From positions 1-8,033 of the forward strand of contig JAHHQS010000166.1 in assembly GCA_020026285.1 (NCBI GenBank): 8,033 nt of DNA, in the 5' to 3' direction. Position numbers and translations under genes: made by a program. The DNA is from Parabacteroides sp. GTDB taxonomy: Bacteria; Bacteroidota; Bacteroidia; Bacteroidales; Tannerellaceae. Of the stretch, positions 1-5,773 are shown piece after piece. The notes beneath the pieces were generated by a model. The model saw nothing but the letters and a program-made list of their open reading frames with translations. It ran no database searches and was not told the DNA's origin. Numbering within the stretch: position 1 is the first letter of the stretch; every line of letters begins with the position of its first letter.

Positions 1-1145
1 AAATTAAAGCGTTACTATTAACTCTTTTGTCTGGATTTGTTTTGGCATCTTCAGCACAAGAATTTAAACCTCAGGTGGGTTTTAGTACAGAAAAAGGTTA
101 CAAAACCAATTTTAAAAAGAATAAAGCACGTGATAATTGGTTTATATCAGTAGCAGGTGGTGCTAGTATATTATTAGGAGACCAGAATGGAGATGCTGAT
201 TTTGGTAATCGTTTAAACTTTGCGCCTCAATTCTCTTTTGGTAAATGGTTTAATCCTTATTTGGCATTTAGAACTCAAATTAATGGTGGTGTCTTACATG
301 GTTTTGAGTATGCTGATCAATTATTAGTTATGCAGCATAATAAATATGTGGCAGCTCATGTTGATTTGTTATGGGATGTTACTAATTTCTGGGCTCCATA
401 TAATGAAAAGAAAGTCTTTCGTTTGATCCCTTGGGTCGGTTTTGGTTATGCTCAGCGCTTTAACACAAATCATGCTGTTAAACATGGTAGAACAGAATCT
501 CCTACATTGAATGCAGGTATCTTAACTGCTTTCCGTTTGAGCAAACGAGTTGATTTGAATGTGGAAATTCAAGGTTCATTATTGAATGAACAATTCAACC
601 GTGTAAGTATGTATCATTTAACTGATGGTATTGTACAGTTAAGTGCAGGTTTGACATTCAAATTGGGTAAAACTGATTTCGAAGTTCTTGAACCAATGGA
701 TTACGATTTGTTGAATGATTTGAACAATCAGATTAATGCTTTACGTGCTGAAAATGCTGAATTAAGCAAGCGTCCAGTTTCTTGTCCTGAATGTAAAGAA
801 ACTGTTACAGAAGTAGTAAACAATGTTGTTGATAATGTTGTATTCTTCCGTTTGAATAGTTCTAAGATTGATAAAAATCAGCATATTAACATCTTCAATA
901 CTGCTGAATATATCAAAGCTAACAACACTCCTATTAAAGTTATTGGCTATGCTGATAAGAATACAGGTAAGGCTGATTATAACATGAAGTTATCAGAAAA
1001 ACGTGCAAAAGCCGTTGCTAAAGAATTGACTGAAAAATATGGTATTGATTCAAGCCGTATCTCTATCGAATGGAGAGGTTGTGAAGAACAGCCATATCAG
1101 GAAAATAATTGGAACCGTGTTGTTATAATGCGTGCTCAAAATTAA
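1..1145 (+). CDS. OmpA-family outer-membrane protein, 5' end missing
   Basis: This is probably an outer-membrane beta-barrel anchored to peptidoglycan by a C-terminal OmpA domain. The frame is open from base 3 and reads IKALLLTLLSGFVLASSAQE, the hydrophobic core and cleavage region of a Sec signal peptide (likely cut SSA-QE). The true start therefore lies just upstream; the TTG at 27 is only a leucine inside the signal peptide. Bases about 130-670 encode alternating aromatic/polar strands typical of a barrel. Bases about 700-775 encode a short coiled coil (LNNQINALRAENAELSKR), followed by a CPEC motif. From about 834 the OmpA C-terminal domain begins. It keeps the Asp (codon at 954) and Arg (codon at 1002, in KLSEKRA) that match the diaminopimelate-binding pair of A. 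baumannii OmpA, and it ends with NWNRVVIM. About 380 residues are visible. The gene ends in TAA and is followed by its own terminator. The family is clear; the exact orthologue is not. Confidence 0.93.
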   Translation, partial: IKALLLTLLSGFVLASSAQEFKPQVGFSTEKGYKTNFKKNKARDNWFISVAGGASILLGDQNGDADFGNRLNFAPQFSFGKWFNPYLAFRTQINGGVLHGFEYADQLLVMQHNKYVAAHVDLLWDVTNFWAPYNEKKVFRLIPWVGFGYAQRFNTNHAVKHGRTESPTLNAGILTAFRLSKRVDLNVEIQGSLLNEQFNRVSMYHLTDGIVQLSAGLTFKLGKTDFEVLEPMDYDLLNDLNNQINALRAENAELSKRPVSCPECKETVTEVVNNVVDNVVFFRLNSSKIDKNQHINIFNTAEYIKANNTPIKVIGYADKNTGKADYNMKLSEKRAKAVAKELTEKYGIDSSRISIEWRGCEEQPYQENNWNRVVIMRAQN

Positions 1146-1168
1146 TATTTGAATAAATAATGAAATTT

Positions 1169-1201
1169 AAGAGGAGTGCTTGTTTGCGCTCCTCTTTTTT
1201 T
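1169..1201 (+). terminator. Intrinsic terminator after the OmpA-family gene
   Basis: GAGGAGTGC (1171-1179) pairs with GCGCTCCTC (1186-1194) through nine pairs including one G-T wobble, around the six-base loop TTGTTT. Seven T residues follow (1195-1201), and AA at 1169-1170 can extend the stem. It lies 26 bases after the OmpA stop codon, so it ends that transcript and separates it from the sugar transferase. Confidence 0.9.
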
Positions 1202-1217
1202 ATGATAAAATATTTTA

Positions 1218-1225
1218 TACATTTG
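1218..1225 (+). promoter_or_regulatory. Bacteroides-type -7 promoter box for the sugar transferase
   Basis: TACATTTG matches the Bacteroides -7 consensus TAnnTTTG in full. It ends 19 bases before the ATG at 1245, giving a short AT-only leader without a Shine-Dalgarno sequence. No good -33 TTTG is visible at the expected distance; that position falls in the T tract of the preceding terminator. The call rests on the -7 box and its placement. Confidence 0.55.
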
Positions 1226-1244
1226 TATTAAATATAAAATAAAA

Positions 1245-2642
1245 ATGGAATTTGATAAAAGACATAGTTATCTTATTCAATGGCTAATAGGAATAGGGGA
1301 TTTAGTTGTATTGAATTTGATGTTTATTTTTGTATATAAAAGTCTTGACATTTATTATACCAAGGCTATACAATATAATTTACGAGAAGTCCTTTTACTG
1401 TTGAATTTTTGTTACTTTTTGTCTCTTTATTTCATTCCTATACAATTGCACAAGTCTATCGTATATCTGGATAAAGTGGTTCAACGAGCTTGTGGTCTGA
1501 TTACATTGTTGATATTTTTATTTAGTACGTGTTTAATATTCTTGAATGTTGGAGATGTTCTAGCAACATTTTTGGTTGTTTATTATCTTTCCACAATAGT
1601 TGCTTTATCTTGTTGGCGTGTTATAGTCCGTATGCTTCTGAAATTTTATCGAAGAAAAGGATATAATTTCAAAAAGGTGATAATAGTAGGAGCCGGCAAA
1701 AATGGTATGGAATTATATAGAGTGATGAAAGATGATATCTCTTCTGGTTTTAATATACTTGGTTTCTTTGATGACAATTTAGCTCTTAAAGAAATTCTCC
1801 CTAATTTTTTAGGAACAACAGATCAAGTGGAAAAATTTGCAGAAGAAAATGATTTAGGTGAAATTTATTGTACATTGCCAGGAACGAATGATGAAAAAAT
1901 TCTTCGCCTTTTGAATTTTTCAGAGAAAAATATGATTCGTTTTTATATAGTTCCTGAGATTTTTAGGAATGTAAAGAAGAGTATGGTAATGGAAATATTG
2001 GAATCTATACCTTTATTGACCATTCGTAGAGAGCCTTTGCAGGCTTTTTATAACAGAGCTTTAAAGAGAGCTTTTGATATCGTTTTTTCTCTATTTATAC
2101 TTTGTACTATTTTTCCGATTTTATATTTAGTTGTTGGAATTATGATCAAGTTAAGTTCTCCTGGTCCTATATTTTTTAAACAGAAACGAACGGGACTGTA
2201 TGGAAGAGACTTCGAATGTTATAAGTTCAGAACAATGAAAGTGAATGCTGAAGCAGATACTATGCAGGCTGTAAAAGATGATCCACGTAAAACTAAAATT
2301 GGAAATTTCTTACGTAAAACAAATTTAGATGAATTTCCACAATTCATTAATGTATTAAAAGGGGAAATGTCGGTCGTTGGACCTCGTCCTCATATGTTAA
2401 AACATACTGAACAATATTCTGTTTTGATTGATAAATATATGGTTCGTCATTTAGTCAGTCCGGGTGTTACAGGATGGGCACAAGTGACAGGTTATCGTGG
2501 TGAAACCAAAACATTAGAACAGATGGAGGGACGTGTGAAGCGTGATGTTTGGTACATAGAAAACTGGTCATTCTTTTTAGATCTTAAAATAATTGTGGTT
2601 ACAATATTAAATATGTGTAGAGGTGAAAAGAATGCATATTAA
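1245..2642 (+). CDS. Undecaprenyl-phosphate sugar phosphotransferase (WcaJ/CpsE type)
   Basis: This is an inner-membrane enzyme that transfers a sugar-1-phosphate from a nucleotide sugar to undecaprenyl phosphate, the first step in building a capsule, exopolysaccharide or other lipid-linked glycan. At 465 residues it has the full length and order of the polyprenyl glycosylphosphotransferase family. There are four membrane segments at about 13-34, 47-66, 81-101 and 103-126. A Rossmann-like middle domain follows, with VIIVGAGKNG at 145-154. A further membrane helix lies at about 275-302, then the bacterial sugar transferase domain with SPGP (305-308), QKRTG (313-317), KFRTM (327-331), LDEFPQ (361-366, probably containing the catalytic Asp-Glu), GPRP (379-382) and PGVTGWAQV (406-414). 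All signature residues are present, so it should be active. The sugar cannot be told from sequence. It stands alone between a terminator and the ruvX promoter, with no polymerase, flippase or other glycosyltransferase nearby. Confidence 0.93.
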   Translation: MEFDKRHSYLIQWLIGIGDLVVLNLMFIFVYKSLDIYYTKAIQYNLREVLLLLNFCYFLSLYFIPIQLHKSIVYLDKVVQRACGLITLLIFLFSTCLIFLNVGDVLATFLVVYYLSTIVALSCWRVIVRMLLKFYRRKGYNFKKVIIVGAGKNGMELYRVMKDDISSGFNILGFFDDNLALKEILPNFLGTTDQVEKFAEENDLGEIYCTLPGTNDEKILRLLNFSEKNMIRFYIVPEIFRNVKKSMVMEILESIPLLTIRREPLQAFYNRALKRAFDIVFSLFILCTIFPILYLVVGIMIKLSSPGPIFFKQKRTGLYGRDFECYKFRTMKVNAEADTMQAVKDDPRKTKIGNFLRKTNLDEFPQFINVLKGEMSVVGPRPHMLKHTEQYSVLIDKYMVRHLVSPGVTGWAQVTGYRGETKTLEQMEGRVKRDVWYIENWSFFLDLKIIVVTILNMCRGEKNAY

Positions 2643-2697
2643 TTTTAAAGAATGCGCAGTTTTTTGTTTTTTGTGTAATTCTTATCGAGATTTATAG

Positions 2698-2705
2698 TAT
2701 CTTTG
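2698..2705 (+). promoter_or_regulatory. Bacteroides-type -7 promoter box for the ruvX operon
   Basis: TATCTTTG is an exact match to TAnnTTTG and to the form most often seen in this group. A T-rich stretch with TTTG at 2670-2673 could act as the -33 element, though its spacing (24 bases) is somewhat long. Only the five bases CGCCT separate the box from the ruvX ATG at 2711, so the transcript probably begins at or within a few bases of the start codon. Confidence 0.7.
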
Positions 2706-2710
2706 CGCCT

Positions 2711-3133
2711 ATGGGAAGAATCGTAGCAATTGATTATGGAAGGAAGCGAACGGGTATCGCTGTTACAGACACGTTGCAGATCATAGCTAATGGCCTTACA
2801 ACAGTTCATAGTGGAGAACTCGTGAAATTTTTAAAAGACTATGTAGCGCAAGAACCCGTTGATTTATTTGTAGTCGGTCAGCCAAAACAATTAAATAACG
2901 AACCTTCAGAAAATATGAAATATGTTCAAGCCTTTGTTTCCCAATTGAAAAAAACTATCCCCAATATTCCCGTCGAATTTTATGATGAACGGTTTACTTC
3001 CGTATTAGCTCATAAGGCTATGCTGGATGGTGGCTTGAAAAAGAAAAAACGACAGGAAAAAGCATTAGTCGATGAAATTAGTGCTGTAATAATACTTCAA
3101 TCTTATTTAGAAAATAAAAAATATCAATTATAA
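2711..3133 (+). CDS. ruvX: YqgF/RuvX family RNase H-fold nuclease
   Basis: This cytoplasmic protein has an RNase H fold. The family is annotated as a putative Holliday-junction resolvase, and in E. coli YqgF is linked to processing of the 5' end of pre-16S rRNA. At 140 residues it has the normal length. Seen in the sequence: the first beta-hairpin [15 protein letters not shown] with catalytic Asp8; the [15 protein letters not shown] loop (54-68), equivalent to the family's VGLP segment; YDERFTS (91-97), the family's DERxTS motif; and [15 protein letters not shown] (120-134), with Asp121 as the likely last acidic active-site residue. The start at 2711 puts Asp8 where the family expects it, and no other start fits. 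It is the first gene of a four-gene unit and is followed by def after one base. Confidence 0.93.
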   Translation: MGRIVAIDYGRKRTGIAVTDTLQIIANGLTTVHSGELVKFLKDYVAQEPVDLFVVGQPKQLNNEPSENMKYVQAFVSQLKKTIPNIPVEFYDERFTSVLAHKAMLDGGLKKKKRQEKALVDEISAVIILQSYLENKKYQL

Positions 3134-3134
3134 A

Positions 3135-3692
3135 ATGATTTTACCGGTATATTTATATGGACAGCCTGTTTTGAGAGAAGAGGCAAAATTAATTCCTCAG
3201 GATTATCCTGATTTGAAAAAATTAGTAGCAGATATGTTTGAAACAATGTATCATGCAGATGGAGTCGGTTTAGCAGGTCCTCAGGTAGGATTAGCTTTAA
3301 AGATTTTAGTTCTGGATGCAGATGTGTTGAAAGATGATTTTCCTGAATGTAAGGGATTTAAGCGTGCGATGATTAATCCTGTATTCTTGGAAAAAAGTGA
3401 AGAAACTATTTCTATGGAAGAAGGATGTTTGAGTTTGCCCGGCATTCATGAAAAAGTAGCTCGTTCAAAACATATACGAGTAAAATATTTTGATGAAAAT
3501 TGGCAGGAACATGACGAAGAAGTCGATGGATTTGCAGCTCGTGTGGTTCAGCATGAATGTGAACATCTGGATGGTCATGTCTTTATCGATAATGTATCAG
3601 CTATTCGTCGTCAATTGAATAAATCAAAACTAAGAAATATTATTAAAGGCTCAGTTCGTTGCTCATACAAGGCAAAGGCTGTAGGTAAATAA
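3135..3692 (+). CDS. def: Peptide deformylase
   Basis: This metalloenzyme removes the N-formyl group from the initiator methionine of new proteins, acting on chains leaving the ribosome. All three family motifs are intact: [10 protein letters not shown] (43-52), EGCLSLPG (96-103) and QHECEHLDG (139-147). Cys98, His140 and His144 are the metal ligands (usually iron) and Glu141 is the catalytic acid/base. At 185 residues it is slightly longer than E. coli Def because of a basic C-terminal tail. The ATG lies one base after the ruvX TAA (TAAaATG), which strongly suggests translational coupling. ruvX-def adjacency is, from memory, usual in Bacteroidales. Nothing appears damaged. Confidence 0.97.
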   Translation: MILPVYLYGQPVLREEAKLIPQDYPDLKKLVADMFETMYHADGVGLAGPQVGLALKILVLDADVLKDDFPECKGFKRAMINPVFLEKSEETISMEEGCLSLPGIHEKVARSKHIRVKYFDENWQEHDEEVDGFAARVVQHECEHLDGHVFIDNVSAIRRQLNKSKLRNIIKGSVRCSYKAKAVGK

Positions 3693-3706
3693 TAAAATAT
3701 ATTTTT

Positions 3707-5254
3707 ATGACAAACTTAGACAAAAACATTCAACTCCTACGTGAAAAGAAAGCTGTAGTTGAAATGGGGGGTGGAGAAGCTGCTATTCAAAAGCAGATTT
3801 CTTTAGGTAAAATGACAGCCCGTGAACGTATTCTTTCTTTGTTGGATGAGAATTCTTTTCATGAGTACGATCTATTCGTAAAGCATGATGGTCGTGATTT
3901 TGGCATGGATAAAAAAGACCTGCCAGCAGATGGTGTCGTAACAGGAACTGGTACCATATTTGGTGCCCCGGTTTGTATTTATGCTCAGGATTTTACTGTA
4001 GCTGGAGGATCTTTAGGATTGCAGCATGCTCGTAAAATCACTAAAATTATGGACCATGCATTAAAAATGAAATGTCCTATCATTGGAATTAATGATTCTG
4101 GTGGTGCTCGTATTCAAGAAGGTGTTGGTGCTTTAGCAGGTTATGGAGAAATTTTCTATCGTAATACTATCGCATCAGGAGTAATACCTCAAATATCATT
4201 GATCTTAGGTCCTTGTGCAGGTGGCGCAGTATATTCTCCAGCCTTAACCGATTTTGTTTTCGTAGTTGAGAATATTTCCAAGATGTTTATTACTGGTCCA
4301 AACGTTATCAAGACTGTTTTGGGCGAGGAAATTTCTATGGAAGATCTGGGTGGAGCTCGTGTTCATGCTGAAACAACAGGTAATGCTCATTTCTATGCTA
4401 AGAGTGAACAGGAATGTTTCGAACAAGTAAAACGATTGATAACATTTATTCCTTGGAATAATCAGAATCGTGCAAAAGTATTTGAACCAAAAGAACCATC
4501 AACTTCATTAAATATACAAGATATTATTCCTTCAGATCCAAAGCAGCCATACGATGTTCGTGACATTATTAAATGTCTTGCTGATGATTCTGACTTCTTG
4601 GAAGTACAGGAATTATGGGCTGCAAACATTGTTGTCGGTTTCGGTAGAATGAATGGTGAAACTGTTGGTTTTGTCGCAAATCAGCCAATGGTTCTTGCTG
4701 GTGTTTTGGATTGTGACAGTGCTGATAAGGCAGCTCGTTTCATTCGTTTCTGTGATTCATTCAACATTCCAATCATTACATTGGAAGATATGCCGGGATA
4801 TTTGCCTGGTGTTGATCAGGAACATGCAGGTGTGATTCGTCACGGAGCAAAAGTCTTGTATGCATATTCAGAAGCTACAGTTCCAAAGATTACTGTTATT
4901 TTGCGTAAGGCTTACGGTGGTGGATATATTGCAATGAACTCTCGCCACTTAGGTGCAGACTTTATGTTTGCTTGGCCAACAGCAGAAATTGCAGTTATGG
5001 GTCCTGAAGGTGCTGCCAATATTATTTTCCGTAAAGAAATTATGGCAGCTGAAGACCAGGAAGCAATGCGTCAGGAAAAAGTAAAAGAATATATCGAAAA
5101 ATTTGCTAATCCTTATGTGGCTGCTTCACGTGGTTTCATCGATTCTGTTATTGAACCAAAAGAAACTCGTGCATTATTATTACATGCTTTGAAATTATCA
5201 GTTTTGAAAGAAGAGTATAGACCTGCTAAGAAGCATGGTTTACCTCCATTCTAA
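3707..5254 (+). CDS. Acyl-CoA carboxyltransferase (MmdA/PccB type)
   Basis: This is the carboxyltransferase subunit of a biotin-dependent enzyme. It moves CO2 between carboxybiotin and an acyl-CoA, most likely the propionyl-CoA/methylmalonyl-CoA pair. The 515-residue length and the two crotonase-like halves match PccB and MmdA. The N-terminal half has DSGGARIQEG (130-139) and GPCAGGAVYSPA (168-179), which forms an oxyanion hole. The C-terminal half has DMPGYLPG (361-368) and KAYGGGYIAM (401-410), the second oxyanion hole. Ile408 occupies the position where Streptomyces PccB has the specificity Asp (D422). The ATG at 3707 starts the usual helix (NLDKNIQLLREKK) 14 bases after def. The next gene, 10 bases downstream, is the biotin carrier. 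No biotin carboxylase or membrane decarboxylase subunit is present, so methylmalonyl-CoA decarboxylase alpha subunit and propionyl-CoA carboxylase beta subunit both remain possible; acetyl-CoA carboxylase is less likely. Confidence 0.92.
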   Translation: MTNLDKNIQLLREKKAVVEMGGGEAAIQKQISLGKMTARERILSLLDENSFHEYDLFVKHDGRDFGMDKKDLPADGVVTGTGTIFGAPVCIYAQDFTVAGGSLGLQHARKITKIMDHALKMKCPIIGINDSGGARIQEGVGALAGYGEIFYRNTIASGVIPQISLILGPCAGGAVYSPALTDFVFVVENISKMFITGPNVIKTVLGEEISMEDLGGARVHAETTGNAHFYAKSEQECFEQVKRLITFIPWNNQNRAKVFEPKEPSTSLNIQDIIPSDPKQPYDVRDIIKCLADDSDFLEVQELWAANIVVGFGRMNGETVGFVANQPMVLAGVLDCDSADKAARFIRFCDSFNIPIITLEDMPGYLPGVDQEHAGVIRHGAKVLYAYSEATVPKITVILRKAYGGGYIAMNSRHLGADFMFAWPTAEIAVMGPEGAANIIFRKEIMAAEDQEAMRQEKVKEYIEKFANPYVAASRGFIDSVIEPKETRALLLHALKLSVLKEEYRPAKKHGLPPF

Positions 5255-5264
5255 ATAATAGAGT

Positions 5265-5591
5265 ATGGAAAATACTAATAAAGAATTAGTTGATTTTGTA
5301 GTTACTGCCCGTAAATATAAAACAACTCTTACTGAAAAGTATAAGAAACGTACAGCTTGGCATAAGCCTTATGTGGGTGATGTGATTGCACATTTGCCGG
5401 GTACAATTGTTGAATTGGAAGTGAAAGAAGGCGATCAGGTAGAAGTTGGTCAATTGTTGATGATTCATCAGGCTATGAAGATGTTGAATCGTGTTGTTGC
5501 TCCAGTTTCAGGTGTGGTTACTAAATTGAATGTTCAGGTTGGTGAGCACATTGCCAAAGATCATTTAATGATACGTATTGAACCTAAGTGA
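5265..5591 (+). CDS. Biotin carboxyl carrier protein, variant QAMKM site
   Basis: This small cytoplasmic protein carries biotin on a lysine and shuttles carboxyl groups to the carboxyltransferase encoded just upstream. It has 108 residues. Residues 1-38 form a charged, probably helical N-terminal part (KELVDFVVTARKYKTTL). Residues about 39-108 are a complete biotinyl domain: GTIVELEVKEGDQVEVGQLL, then HQAMKM with biotin-accepting Lys72, then the mirrored second half APVSGVVTKLNVQVGEHI. There is no Pro/Ala-rich hinge like that of many decarboxylase carrier subunits. The residue three before the lysine is Gln69 (CAG) where most such proteins have Glu. The ATG lies 10 bases after the carboxyltransferase stop. 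This is the only gene of the unit ending in TGA, and a strong terminator follows, so it closes the operon. Confidence 0.9.
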   Translation: MENTNKELVDFVVTARKYKTTLTEKYKKRTAWHKPYVGDVIAHLPGTIVELEVKEGDQVEVGQLLMIHQAMKMLNRVVAPVSGVVTKLNVQVGEHIAKDHLMIRIEPK

Positions 5592-5617
5592 TTCTTTGAT
5601 CGTATTAAGAATAAAGG

Positions 5618-5652
5618 AAGTCGGAATATGTTTTTATGTATTCCGACTTTTT
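5618..5652 (+). terminator. Intrinsic terminator of the ruvX-to-biotin-carrier operon
   Basis: AAGTCGGAATA (5618-5628) pairs perfectly with TATTCCGACTT (5639-5649), with a ten-base T-rich loop that can close further by two T-G pairs. A run of five T residues (5648-5652) overlaps the end of the stem. It begins 27 bases after the biotin-carrier stop codon. Confidence 0.9.
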
Positions 5653-5681
5653 ATTTATAAGATTATTTAGTCGGATTTTTT
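5642..5681 (+). other. Possible second, overlapping terminator hairpin
   Basis: A second copy of AGTCGGA lies at 5669-5675 and is followed by six T residues (5676-5681). It can pair with TCCGACT (5642-5648), which is also the 3' arm of the main terminator, so the two hairpins exclude each other. The seven-base-pair stem with a 20-base loop is weaker than the main hairpin. It may be a back-up terminator or only a remnant duplication. Confidence 0.4.
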
Positions 5682-5702
5682 CACTTTTTATAACCTTTGA
5701 TG

Positions 5703-5710
5703 TATCTTTG
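5703..5710 (+). promoter_or_regulatory. Bacteroides-type -7 promoter box for the GH127 gene
   Basis: TATCTTTG matches TAnnTTTG exactly and is identical to the ruvX box. It follows the upstream terminator and lies 63 bases before the GH127 ATG, giving a leader of about 60 bases. The -33 region is T-rich without a clear TTTG at the right distance. Confidence 0.65.
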
Positions 5711-5713
5711 TAT

Positions 5714-5740
5714 ATGAAAAAAATCCATGGAGGTAACTGA
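5714..5740 (+). other. Possible eight-codon leader peptide (MKKIHGGN)
   Basis: An ATG three bases after the -7 box opens an eight-codon frame, MKKIHGGN, ending in TGA at 5738-5740. It is in the same frame as the GH127 gene, whose ATG comes 11 sense codons after this stop. If transcription starts near 5714 it would be read from an essentially leaderless start. Whether it is translated cannot be told here. Confidence 0.3.
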
Positions 5741-5751
5741 ATTATCTCCAT
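5727..5751 (+). promoter_or_regulatory. Hairpin in the 5' leader of the GH127 gene
   Basis: ATGGAGGTAA (5727-5736) pairs with TTATCTCCAT (5742-5751) through ten pairs, one of them G-T, around the five-base loop CTGAA. No T tract follows, so it is not a standard terminator. It ends 22 bases before the GH127 ATG, and its loop contains the TGA stop of the short upstream frame. A role in mRNA stability, translation control or DNA-level binding is possible. Confidence 0.5.
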
Positions 5752-5773
5752 ACTGAAAAACACATTACAACTT

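Noticed and set aside
27..29. TTG as the start of the OmpA-family gene
   Set aside because: The frame is open upstream to the window edge and encodes the hydrophobic part of a signal peptide, so the real start lies outside the window.
4244..4426. Minus-strand open frame inside the carboxyltransferase gene
   Set aside because: It lies wholly opposite a strongly conserved coding region and shows no family features.
4653..4835. Second + strand frame inside the carboxyltransferase gene
   Set aside because: It overlaps the conserved carboxyltransferase in another frame; its residues look like a frame-shifted shadow.
5286..5468. Minus-strand open frame opposite the biotin carrier gene
   Set aside because: It is opposite a gene with a clear biotinyl domain and has no promoter or recognisable motif.
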